Positions 10,385 through 20,933 of a stretch of DNA of 64,000 nt are shown here, piece by piece; within the stretch, counting starts at the first letter, position 1; each line of letters begins with the position of its first letter. Position numbers and translations under genes: made by a program. Source of the DNA: Stenopsyche tienmushanensis (lineage: Eukaryota; Arthropoda; Insecta; Trichoptera; Stenopsychidae); contig WACJ01000114.1 of NCBI GenBank assembly GCA_008973525.1, positions 310,001-374,000 on the forward strand, given 5' to 3'. The notes under the pieces are model-generated. The model had not been told where the DNA came from, did not search any database, and saw only the letters and a program-made list of their open reading frames with translations.

Positions 10385-12430
10385 ATGTCCGCAATGCTAA
10401 ATATAATGGCGCTGTTAAATTAACATATTGCGCCTAAAGAGAGACGGAAGATTTCGCCGTTAATCTGACAAATTAAATCTGCTCAGATTAACGGCTCCAT
10501 TGCATGTAGATGATTATTCGTCCACGCTGCAGAATGTCATTCGCTGATTTAAATGATTGATAGATTTAATAATTAATGATTCGATGTTTTTTCTCAATTT
10601 CAGATTGAGTTAGCCATTGAAAGCAGCGCGAGATTCGCTAATCTCTATAATAAGATATAATTGTATAATTGGCCAATATGTATTTTTCGTTCAATTATAA
10701 AAATATGAAAGAGTTTATAACATGATAATTCCAAAATTTTGACGCATTTTCGCTTTTTATTAATCCCACACATCCAAGCGTTCACTTGTATACTAACCCG
10801 AAAAGCAACTAGATGTTCGCCTTTTTGTCTTAAATTTGAATTGAATTTGTGCTCCTGTGATTTCCTTTTAGTTCCTCTATGTCCAGCTTTCCATGGTTGA
10901 TGTCCAACTTTGTATTGTTTAATTCATACGTATGTTTTAGATTTAGTAATTACGATGGAGTGATGTTAGTAGCACTTGATTTAGGGAATTCTCGATATTC
11001 GTATTTGAAGAGAAGCTCTCAAAGCTTGTGTGCAACAGTCTGTGAAATACTCCTCGTCTATTATTGTGATGAAACGCATTGGAATTGCCAAAGGAACAAT
11101 GGAGCAAAGTTAATACAGACGAATAATAGTCGTAACATGAATCTCATCGAACGACAAATGGCCAATCATCTAGCGTAGAATTATTAAATCAACAATATGT
11201 AATTTAAAAAGATATGCATGAAAGTCTCTCATGCTATAAATGAAATTTGAAAATATTTTCCATTTGGCAACCGAAATTATTAGTTAAAAGATGAAGCTGC
11301 GTATTGTATAATATATAATAAAATAGATCTAGTGGTTGCGGTATGCTACGTACACAAACACACACACAGTAGAGAATACACGGCGCATGCGCGTAGCGTG
11401 TCTATTATGTATACGACAGACACGGAGACACTCCACAAGATTTTACCTCTCTTTTCGACCAAGTGTCGCTTGGAGCTTTTCTTCATAACATCCAAGCAAA
11501 TTTGCCTTAACGCGCTTATAGAAGTTTCATTTAAAAACTCAAGATATTTAATACAACGAAGACCTAGTTTAAAAGTAATTTGAAATGTAACTAAAATAGG
11601 GATTTCGTAAACAACATTACGGACGAGCTCGGTTAAGAGCAAAAAAGTTAGTTCATTTGCGACAAGCTAATAAAATAAAATCTGCATTAAATATAACTTT
11701 CTTGGACTATCATAGTTGAGATCGTCAGCTCGTACACAGAGATATGTTGGAATTCCAATATGCGTCAATAAATATGCTTAATTTAAGCTTAAAATATGAC
11801 ATGTAAAAGCTTCAAGACAATACTGTTAGCAGTGATTACTTTCAAAACTGACCCAAGGTTTGCATCGTTTATGCATGATTTGTAAAAATAAAGATGAATA
11901 TTATTTCAAATGCGAACCTTTGTGGCGTCATTATCCGAGTAATACATTTTTTTATCCATATGCGAATCTGAATATAACTTCTTCTTTAATATTGTGAAAT
12001 CGTGTTTAGTCTGAAGCTTATTAATAACAGACAATCGAGTCACCGTCAGGTAGTTCAAAGAAAATTTAGCACATAGATAGAGTTTATTAATGTGGTTGAG
12101 TATTGATTGTGGTTGTGGTGGAATGATGAGTCCCGAACACAGCTTCGAAACATTGAAGTGTCCCATTTTTAGAGCAAAAACAACCCATAGTAAGAAAATG
12201 ATGCCTGGATGACGCATGCGCAATTAGCCACCTTAGGTATGGTGAGTGGACGCGTTGAATGCGCATCAATAGATGCGTTATATATTTAAATGATCAATCG
12301 TTCAAATCATTTTTAACAAAATTGCATCTACATGTACTTCGTTATTATGGATTTATAGATTTTATATTTGGTGATTTTTGCAGACAAATGCAATCTTGAA
12401 TGTGTTCCCAAGAGTTAGATGGAAAAGGAA
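10385..12430. other. Unassigned DNA; CA-repeat and small frames
   Basis: No gene family is recognised. A short CA repeat sits at about 11350-11367. Overlapping frames at 11332-11583 (+) and 11346-11642 (-) cover the same bases and look like chance frames. A 99-codon plus-strand frame at 10879-11178 and a 105-codon minus-strand frame at 11906-12223 carry no motif I can name. Confidence 0.4.
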
Positions 12431-12444
12431 TTCATCTGATATTT

Positions 12445-12680
12445 AAAAAATAATCTTTGTATGTTCGTATTTAATGCGTTATTCCATACTGTTCATTCGA
12501 TTGCAATAAAACTGTGTTAATTTATTGTTAACTCTTGTGTAGTCGAGTAACATAGGTATAGCCCAATAAATAAAAAATAATATTTGTTTGTCCGTATTTA
12601 ATGCGCTGCCATACCGTTCATTCGATTGCAATAAAAATAATCTATTGTTTACACTTGTAGAAATAATATAAGCATAGAAA
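12445..12680 (+). mobile_element. Helitron-like 5' ends, imperfect tandem pair
   Basis: Two neighbouring copies (about 12450-12560 and 12575-12680) share a TGTxxGTCGTATTTAATGCG-type start, a CCATACYGTTCATTCGATTG block with GCAATAAAA, and a TTTATTGTT block. A third copy lies at 17219-17340. This arrangement is typical of the 5' ends of insect Helitrons. No Rep/helicase coding or 3' CTRR hairpin is visible nearby. Confidence 0.4.
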
Positions 12681-12702
12681 AAATATTGATTGTGTATGCA
12701 AT

Positions 12703-13011
12703 TTGTTATGGGATACGTTTAACGTATTCATTATATTGACACATATTGGTCTGGTGGTTGCTAAGGTAAATAAAGTACTACAGCCGTCGATTTATTATGT
12801 ATTTGCCAAGTATTCGGCCTTCGGTGGACTACACCATGAGGCAGAACGTCATCATTTTAATTCATACTTGGATCAATTCGACGACAATACATTGACAGCA
12901 CTGGACGAAGGATGCTCACAAGGAGCATCACCAAAGCGCCGGCAGTTATTCCGCGTCCATGGGTCTAACAGGAGACTCGAAATGTCGAAAATGGGTACAT
13001 TTGAATTCTAA
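12703..13011 (+). other. Unrecognised 102-codon open frame
   Basis: A frame of 102 codons begins at the ATG in a TATGGGATACG-like context next to the Helitron-like pair. It contains an acidic-to-basic stretch (YLDQFDDNTLTALDEG, then a run rich in K and R). I recognise no domain, signal peptide or membrane segment. It could be captured sequence inside a Helitron-like element, part of the upstream region of the LINE at 13410, or chance. Confidence that it is a gene is low. Confidence 0.2.
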
Positions 13012-13409
13012 AACCTCTCAAATTAAGCGCGATCGTTTATCCATTTTTTAGTATAATTAAAAATATATGAAAGCACTTCAATCAAACCAATAGATTTTTT
13101 TTCTTTCTTAAAATTTCTTTCTCGTGTGTCATTGTAACGCATGCCGGATAATCACTAGTACTTAATATTTTTTAATGTTTACAGGTTAATTAATTTCAAA
13201 TTTACTTTAGTGTTACAAAATTGCAAATATATATTTAATTGGAATTAATCCAAATATTTATATTTAACAGTATAAAATCATGATTGAGAGATTTTCCTGA
13301 GGTAAAAAATATTTTTATGCAATTTATAAGCATGTTACATCCATATCCATTAATTCATCCTTGTCATGAGCAGATGAATTGAAATTACACAAGGGAGTTA
13401 TAGTACTTA

Positions 13410-14736
13410 TTGCATAATAGAGAAATGGTTGTATAAATTGTGCGATGGAAAAATCTTGGATTTAATTCTATCAAACACGGAAATAGAAGTACTATCACCC
13501 AATACCACACTTAGTAAGATTGATCCATATCGTTCGCCTTTAGAAGGCTCGTTGACGTTACACTGTCAAGCCAATATGAAAAATAAACCCCACCCAGGCT
13601 TTAAAGCTAACTTTCAAAATATCGACGCTTACTTGCTGGAAATTAATTGGAGTGCATTATTTAATAAATGCTCTGTCAACAAAATGGTTACTCGATTGTA
13701 TCAAAGGATCAACAAGACTGTCATTGAGAATGTCCCCATGTTTGATCCGCGAAACCAAAAAACAGTAGTGAATTTCTCCCGTTGTTTAACAAAGAAATAG
13801 TCAAGCTCCTCTCGGAAAAAAACAAATATAGACTCAAGTTCCGGAAATTCAAAAATCCACGTGACTATTTTGAGTTTGGAATCCTTCGCGATCGGTGCAA
13901 TAAATTCATTAGAGACCAGTACAAACTTTACATTAATAGATCTGAGGACAATATCAAGATGAACACAAAATCCTTCAGGAAACACATAAAAGAAAACAGC
14001 ACAAGCTTCCACTTTTCCTTCCAGCATGTTTTTCAACGAGAAATGTGCAGTCAATGGCATCGACATATACAACTTATTCATCGCTCAAATGGCATCAAAA
14101 TATACTGTGTACCAGACTCTCAAGAAACTGAGTTGCATCAATGTCAACAAAGATCCCGGCCTTGATGGTATTCCTCCCCTATTCTTGAAAAGATGTGCCA
14201 AATCCTTGTCACTCCCCCTTACGTTAATCTTCAACAAGTCCCTCAAATTCGGTGAATTCCCTCATGAATGGAAGAAGGCAAAGATAATGCCAATATATAA
14301 AAAGGGCCCCACAGAGGATGTTTTAAACTATAGACCCCATATCCATTCTATCCGCGTTCTCCAAGCTGTTTGAATCCATTGTCTGCCCAACCATCGCTGA
14401 TCACATCGACAACTTCATCAGTGACAAAATAGTATAGTTTTCATTCCCGTAGATCAGTGGTCACCAATCTTCTCTGCTGCGCCAAAAAGCTAGCAACAAC
14501 AGTAGACCTCAGAAGCCAAATATATGCTGTATACATGGATTTCTCCAATGCTTTTGATAAATTTGACCATGTAATTCTCCTAAACAAACTCCAGCGCTCC
14601 TTCAACGTAACTGGTTCACTTCTTAAATGGTTCGCTTCTTATCCAAGTCAAAGGACTAAGTCAGTGGTGGTTGGAGGATACGTGTCTTACGAATATTTTG
14701 CAACGTCCGGAGTTCCTCAGAGATCACACCTGAGAC
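13410..14736 (+). pseudogene. CR1/Jockey-type LINE: end of endonuclease and reverse transcriptase, 5' part
   Basis: Broken LINE ORF2. Positions 13429-13800 resemble the end of the endonuclease and the linker (DLILSNTEIEV, typical of the last endonuclease strand). Near 13780-14000 lies the basic linker (PWFNKEIVKLLSEKNKYR type). RT motifs follow: DPGLDGIPPLFLK at about 14150, WKKAKIMPIYKKG at about 14270, NYRPISILS-like at 14325 after a one-base shift, MDFSNAFDKFDH at about 14535 and SGVPQRSHL at about 14706, where GVPQGSHLG is usual. At least two frameshifts and one stop are present. The frame is then cut by the hAT at 14737. The 3' end resumes at 15731. The YADD box is not present on either side, so sequence was lost at the break. 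Confidence 0.85.
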
Positions 14737-15730
14737 TAGGGAATCCAATCCCGGGGATCCCGGACAGTTTTAGGTATTTAAAGAATCCCGGGACTATAAA
14801 ACGTAATCCCGAAAATTTCGGAATTTAAATGTTTATCTAACAGAGATCGTATATCTCGTCAATACGATGAAGGCTACTAAATCGAGACATTCCCGACGAA
14901 ATCTGGACGCTTGGAAACAGTGGCGTAATTACTAATTGGCGAACTTAGGCGACGCCCAGGGGCAGTGACTGTCTAATCTATGTATACATATATAGCGTAC
15001 ATGTATATTTTTCAAATTGTTATAGTAATCTTTCCCTACCGGTGATGTATTTACTACACCTCGACGAATAATGGGAATATCGATATGAAATATAATAGAT
15101 ACGGGGTTCAGATTTTTTGTGTTCCTCCGTAATATAAATACGAAGCACATCAAAGTATTATAGAATATAAGTATTCATCTGCAGCGACGGAAATAAATAC
15201 TTTGTCGGGAAATCGGGAATTTTGCGAGTTTTAGTCCGAGTCTCAGCAGAAAGGAATTTTATTAGGTACATTGGTGGTGCTATACGAAAATTGGGGCTCA
15301 CGCGGTCATCAACTCGAACTAGCATTTAAATATCTGATGATGATACCTCCAACGAGTGTGGAAGCTGAGCGTGCATTTTCAGCAACAAGTTGCCTGACTT
15401 CCAAAATCAGATCCTGACTAAATGACGAAACACTAATGTTTAATGTTAATGTTACTTCGGGCATATTTTCAAAATAATATTTGAATTTTTTAGTGTTTTA
15501 TTTATCTATTTTTGGATTGTATTTTTGTCTTTTCTTAAATAAATAAAATTCTTTGGCCTTCAAGTGATTTTTTATATTGAACAAATGGACTTATTAGTAA
15601 TTTTTGATCAAATTTATCAATGTAATTTCTTAAAATATTGAAAACCCAAATCCTGGAATCCCGGGACTGGTCCCGGGATTGTCTAATGAAATCCCGGGAT
15701 CGAAATTTTGGCTCGGGATTGGATTCCCTA
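14737..15730 (+). mobile_element. hAT derivative copy C (994 bp), inserted in a LINE
   Basis: Begins TAGGGAATCCAATCCCGG and ends GGATTGGATTCCCTA, in inverted orientation to copies A and D. CCCGGGAT palindromes crowd both ends. The C-terminal transposase piece is on the plus strand at about 15260-15430 with PTSVEAERAFSATSCLTSKI and then a stop where copy D reads an arginine. The flanks CCTGAGAC and GGTATCAG do not match, and LINE sequence is missing between them, so either a flanking deletion followed insertion or two copies recombined. Confidence 0.9.
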
Positions 15731-16075
15731 GGTATCAGTAGTAGAAGTACTTATCATTAGAGACTTAACTTTTTCAACATGGCTAAACTATGTGACCGCC
15801 GTAGCTTGCTCGAAATAACTACACGTTTATAAAATATTAAATAACATAACAATTTGTCAGGAATTCTTGAATTTCCTCACAATTCGGGTGCCTTAAATTA
15901 ACGCTCGCCACAAATTTAATTTCTTTGAACTGCCCCCGAGTAAGTCCAACCTCGGTCATCACGCCCCCTTATATTGCACATGTTCCAAACTCAACGATAT
16001 AATCAACGACACGGACTTGGACATTTTCAATTATAGTTTTGCAAGATTCAAACACGTTAACTTACCTTAACCAAT
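15731..16075 (+). pseudogene. CR1/Jockey-type LINE, 3' part of ORF2 and tail
   Basis: Plus-strand frames read RLNFFNMAKLCDRRSLLEI at about 15754-15810, matching the RL..L.L..L..RR segment after the RT domain, and then in another frame a stretch resembling the CR1-type C-terminus (SKLNDINDTDLDIF, FARFKHV) at about 15985-16060. This continues the LINE interrupted at 14737. It is frameshifted and non-functional. Confidence 0.6.
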
Positions 16076-17218
16076 GCTGAGCACACCTTTAATTGATGTT
16101 CATACCAGTCCTGTTTTTATTGTATTATTCATGTGATTTCATGTATGTTCATTGTTGGTGTGACATATATAGCCTTATTTTATTTCATCTCAATAATATC
16201 ATCGTTCTGTGCATCAAAATTAACTTTTCTTTTAATCGGATATTTGTGGTTGCCTCTATTGGTTTGTTACATGTTTCTACAAATGTGTCAGTTACAAATC
16301 TTTTCAAATAAATCTCCAAGGCTTTTATTATAAAACCCAGACCATCGTCATCCTTATAAATGTCAATTGCAGCAGCTCTATAGCAGAATATGTTGTGCGT
16401 GTAAAGGACATTATTTTTGCAATTCTTCTGCACGTTTCCCCAATTTCGTTAATGTCAAATGAAATAACAATGTTTTCTACAAAAAGAAGAGAAAAAAACA
16501 ATTTTCTTCGGGTTGAACTGTTCGTAATGATGAGATTCGTTCCAGTATTTATTTAAAATCTATTAAAACAAATCGTTGTATAATTATATTCAACTCGTAC
16601 TGAAAAAGTTATTTCATTTGAATATATACAAAATCCAAAAAGTACCACAAATGTCGCTTGAATAAATGCTTATGAAAAAGCAGACTTTAAAAAAATTGTA
16701 TGAAAATGAATCTTTATCATATAGATGAAATCTAAATACGAGTAAACAATAAATAAATATATTCATAAAAAATATAAATAAATACACACATATACATCCT
16801 ATTTCAATTTCAAGTATAAATGGTATCAAGTGGTATTAAATTATACATGTGCCTTTTTTTTTTAAATTTAAAACACCGTCTATCTTCTGGCGATAGTTTC
16901 GAAAAACTAGGTTGTCGTCTATGGGTTTAATTAAAATTTGATGATTGAATGATTATTATAATAAACAACAAATAGAAATACTAAAATGCATTTTCTATAT
17001 AATAAATAAAAACATTTAAACCGCAACCAATAATTATAATTGTGATATTTCACTTGGAACATCAGAGGAGCGTTTCTAAAACACAATGGATAATTACAAT
17101 TTTGAGATTTTGGCTTCTGCTCTGTTACGGAAGGCAAATTGGCAGTATAATATCCTGTTGACGTAATAGCGTTTGATGATGTAGGAATATTCTCGTTTAA
17201 AATCTATATTTATCTAAT
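16076..17218. other. Unassigned AT-rich DNA
   Basis: No gene is recognised. Several hydrophobic open frames (for example 16093-16311 and 16614-16829) reflect T-rich composition rather than conserved protein. Confidence 0.4.
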
Positions 17219-17340
17219 ATATAAAAATCAATGTTTGTTTGTTCGTATTTAATACGCTGCCATGCTGTTCATTTAATTGAGATAAAACTTTGTCAACTTA
17301 TTGTTTGCACTTGCAGAAATAATATTGGCATATCGATCGA
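17219..17340 (+). mobile_element. Helitron-like 5' end
   Basis: Starts TCTAATATATAAAAATCAAT and continues with the GTTTGTTTGTTCG block and the AATACGCTGCCATGCTGTTC block, then ATAAAACTTTGTCAACTTAT. A TC start followed by TATATAAAAAT and TGTTTGTTTG is the usual look of insect Helitron 5' ends. The same type occurs at 12445-12680. The 3' end was not found. Confidence 0.45.
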
Positions 17341-18239
17341 ATCGATACATCCAAGCGATTTCGCAAGAAATTCATGAAACTCTACTTCTTGTGTTATACT
17401 GATATGATTCTTAAACCAGCTAATGGATTAAATCGAAAGTTTACTAATAACACTGAAAATTGGCGTGCCTATAATTCTTCTTCGAAATATAAATCCACCA
17501 CGACATGTAGCAATGGTACCCCAGGCTTTTAGTGAAAAAGATGATGAATAATATCATCGAAGCTACAGTTTGAAATGGAAAGAAGATTTTGCGTCCCAAT
17601 GAGTCCGACTGATATACCATTCGAATTGAAACGTATGTTTCCGGTGCGAGCATCAACAAAGTAAAGGGACACACATGGTATGCGTGCATACTTTTCACGT
17701 AGACAGCCGTATATGGACTGCTCACGCCCTTCTCATTTATTATCAGCCGATACTATAAACTATCTTGGTTTTTTTTTTTTTGGAACGCAAACCCTAATTT
17801 TGTATGAACCTTGTATTTGTGTAATCCAATTGCCAATTTCCGAAATAAATTTATTGGAAACGACAAACAACCTATTCAACAAAAATCGTATTCTAAACAA
17901 TCTTTCAACCGTCATAAAATGTAGGCATAATTTGCTGAAATCACTATCGTCGAATTAGCTATTATGGTTTTCCAGCCTTCCGAGAGAGTTTGCATATTTT
18001 TATGTCGGGATGAATACGTTCAAAGATAAAACGAGTTTCAAAGCTAGAAATTTGTAAACATTTATTTTTGAAGAAGGGGAAAATCTTCGATTTGCTCAAG
18101 GGTGGCAGCCATCTGTGCCCTCTGAGCTTTTTTTATGTCCTATAGCCTTTTCTTTTTATGCGTTCAGTCTCTTCTTTCTGCTGCATAACCCACGTGGAAT
18201 ACTTGGTCCACGTTGCCTATCCTCTAGTATCTTCGAGCA
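17341..18239. other. Unassigned DNA with one short repeat
   Basis: A block of about 50 bp at 17759-17815 (T run, then GGAACGCAAACCCTAATTTT) recurs at 42612-42662. No other feature is recognised. Confidence 0.4.
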
Positions 18240-18380
18240 TCGAAGAGGTCATGCTCTAATATCTAGAACCCTATTAAAGCTTTCCAAACAGAATAAATTT
18301 TGGCGGATGGCCGTTCATATGCATAGCAGTGTTACAAAAATGGAAACTCTCGAAAATCTCGTAAAATCTCGTTTAAATTG
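18240..18380 (-). repeat. Dispersed repeat R-B, copy 1
   Basis: The segment with ATATCTAGAACCCTATTAAA, TTCCAAACAGAAT and a CATTCATA-type block recurs as reverse complement at about 31353-31535. The nature of the element is unknown. Confidence 0.5.
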
Positions 18381-18899
18381 ATCTGGCAATAATTGACTAT
18401 ATTCGGCCTTAGCTTCGAGATATCGCGATATTTTTTACAGCGGGATCGGGATCGATCGATATGATATTGGCGAGTTCTTTAACATTGCTGATTTCATAGG
18501 AATTTAATTTGTAACGCGAATTATTCACGTCGGGAACCCAATTACGGAGCAAAACAGGTATCCGAATGATTTTCAATTAATCATCCACACAATCTGTGAA
18601 AGTTTGATGAAAATCGTACAAGTAGTTTAAGAGTTACAGTGGGTTTAAAGAACCAGTGGCAAACACAGATTACATTGCCAAAACTACAATGTGGCTCCCA
18701 TTGTAAAAACACAACAGAATAATATCGAAAAAATAAAATTTAATGATATCTCCAAAATTGTCCAAGTTGCTAAGGACGTTCCTACCTTGTTGAGCCAAAA
18801 TGTGATGTGGTTTTTTGACATTTTTTAATGCCAAAAGTATTAAATATAGAATGTTGATATTTAATGTGTTGACTAGATGATCTTTATTGAACATAAAAT

Positions 18900-19320
18900 T
18901 ATTTTTTAAAGTTTGACAAAGTATGGTAATGGGGGTGGGAGGAGTCACATATGTCAATGCGCGAATGATGACATTCTTCACCGTGGAAGTCTTACGTTCT
19001 GAACAGATAATTTGCAACAAAAAAATAAAACATATTTTCACTTTGTATAATATTGTGTATAGCTTAGACTACAATTTAGAAGAAATATGGAAAAATAAAA
19101 ATATAGTGAGCGATTGAAGAAAAGTGTGTGTGTTTTACCAACGTTTTTTGGAGTTTTTTATTCATTAAATAAACACTTCTAAATATTTTTGAATACTTGT
19201 AGTCTATACGATGAAGAAGTTTATTATATACGTGCCTGCCAAATTTCATAAAGAATTCTCATCCAGGGCACTTCCATGAACGAGAAAAACGCGTTTAAAG
19301 TGTCTCCTCTCCTCAGCTTC
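18900..19320 (-). repeat. Inverted copy of the 3' region at 23800-24180
   Basis: Read on the minus strand, this region follows 23800-24180 closely: an AAACGCGTTTTTCTCG-type block, CCTGGATGAGAATTCTTTAT with TTTGGCAGGCA, CAATATTATACAAAGT, TTTTTTGTTGCAAATTATCT and the CTCCCACCCCCATTACC-type block. The plus copy lies directly downstream of a MULE-like transposase end, so this is probably the same element in inverted orientation about 4.6 kb away. The minus-strand frame at 19246-19581 (111 codons, with a charged NEIRKVIGRQEEAVLREAEE stretch) ends inside this repeat and may be part of it. Confidence 0.6.
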
Positions 19321-20162
19321 GCGAAGCACAGCTTCTTCTTGTCGGCCTATAACTTTGCGAATTTCATTTATATCGACTTGAAATTTACTGAACGTATTCT
19401 TTAACATTGGTTCTTTCGGATACATGAAGAAAAAAATATTGTTTTCAACCAACAAGGTAAAAACGCCCCTTAACTTATTAAATGACTTTTCATAAAATAT
19501 ACAGGAAAATTGATAGCCTAATGAGATGCTTATTAATATTATTTTCGAGCTTTTTTCAAAGTAATTTCGAATTTTTAACATAATGTATATCTTTTAACAA
19601 ATATAATCCCCATCTTTTGTTATACGAAACATAAAGCACGCCGAAAATGTAAACATATATAAAAATGATAGGCAACGGCATAATCATGTACACGAAAGAA
19701 AAAAAAAGTGTTTTTAACTAACAAGGTAGAAACGTCCCTTAATGTGTCGATTGGTCATAGACTAGAAATTCTAATATATCATCATATTACATATTTAGAG
19801 ATATATATATAGCGAATTTATTTAGCGAATCGTCTTAACGACGATCTTCATTGTTTGCATTCTATTTAATGCATCTTAAATATTTTTTTGTATTAGCTAG
19901 AGCAAGTTTTAACATTTAAATTACACTTGTTGTGTACCATAAGTCCAATATTAAGATCCTTCTTTACACTCAGTTAGTGGCATAAATAATTGACTTTTTT
20001 CCGTGTATTATCATATCATCATTTGTTGAAAAATGAAAAGCATAAAGTTTTCCACTTATAAAATTGACATGTATCAATTTAACTTCATTCAATTATATAA
20101 GCCACTTTATCACGCTAACAACAGGCTGTAATTTCTCAGCCGCTTCTACTATAATTCTAATC
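19321..20162. other. Unassigned AT-rich DNA
   Basis: Apart from the upstream part of the minus-strand frame that ends at 19246, nothing is recognised. Confidence 0.4.
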
Positions 20163-20336
20163 CAGTGCTTCTTAATTTTTCAAACAAAAAAGATTTCTTG
20201 GTCAAAATAGATCTTTTTAAAATATTTTCTGTAAATAATTCCACGAAAATATCTTGTTCAATTATTAGTAAATATTTTTTTATGTCTCCGCGGACCCCTA
20301 GCAATGGCTTCGCGGACTCCTGTTTAAGAACCGCTG
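20163..20336. mobile_element. 174-bp hAT MITE with near-perfect 8-bp target duplication
   Basis: The left end CAGTGCTTCTTAATTTTTC and the inverted right end CAGCGGTTCTTAAACAGGAG are of the CAGxGxTTCTTAA type common in hAT elements. Flanks are TTCTAATC (20155-20162) and TTCTAGTC (20337-20344), an 8-bp duplication with one difference. It has no coding capacity. Confidence 0.75.
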
Positions 20337-20933
20337 TTCTAGTCCATTTGATTTTGTTTTTCGGGATAAAATACATTTGGTTTCGAGATATTGATTGTAT
20401 GAAAAAGACATATCATATGATAAGGAGCGCTATACCATAGTGCCCCTGGTAATACTTAATTAACATGCAAAATTCGTCTTTTTATTTTCTTCCGGAAAAA
20501 CGAACTGAGACGTAAGAATGTAAAAGTTGGCTCCATCGCTCTTAAACATTTTGCCAAATATATATTTCTATCCCCGAAGCATTTCTTTATGAAACACTTG
20601 CGATACATCTTAGAATATTACGACACAAATCGTATTCAATTTGAGTGAGTGAATCACCCAGGATATATGAAGTGAATGGCAAATAGTTAACGCCTTTATC
20701 TTCTTCATTTCAACTTAAAGAGGCACCGAATTAGGAATCATGAAATCTTCATGTTTTTTGTCGTTTAATGCTTGCTCTGAGGTTGAAATAGGTAGTAATC
20801 AGAAGATTCTAAATCTGATGAATATAGAGGACGCGGTAGAACTTTCTTGAATCCCTTGAATTACGCGGCGAATCAAACCCTTTTTAAGGCCCTCAAATAT
20901 TCGAGGCCGCATCCGTCATCAAATACAATAGAC
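20337..20933. other. Unassigned DNA
   Basis: No feature is recognised between the hAT MITE and the ZBED-type hAT. Confidence 0.35.

Noticed and set aside
13701..14081. 126-codon minus-strand frame
   Set aside because: Antisense of the LINE linker and RT region at 13410-14736.
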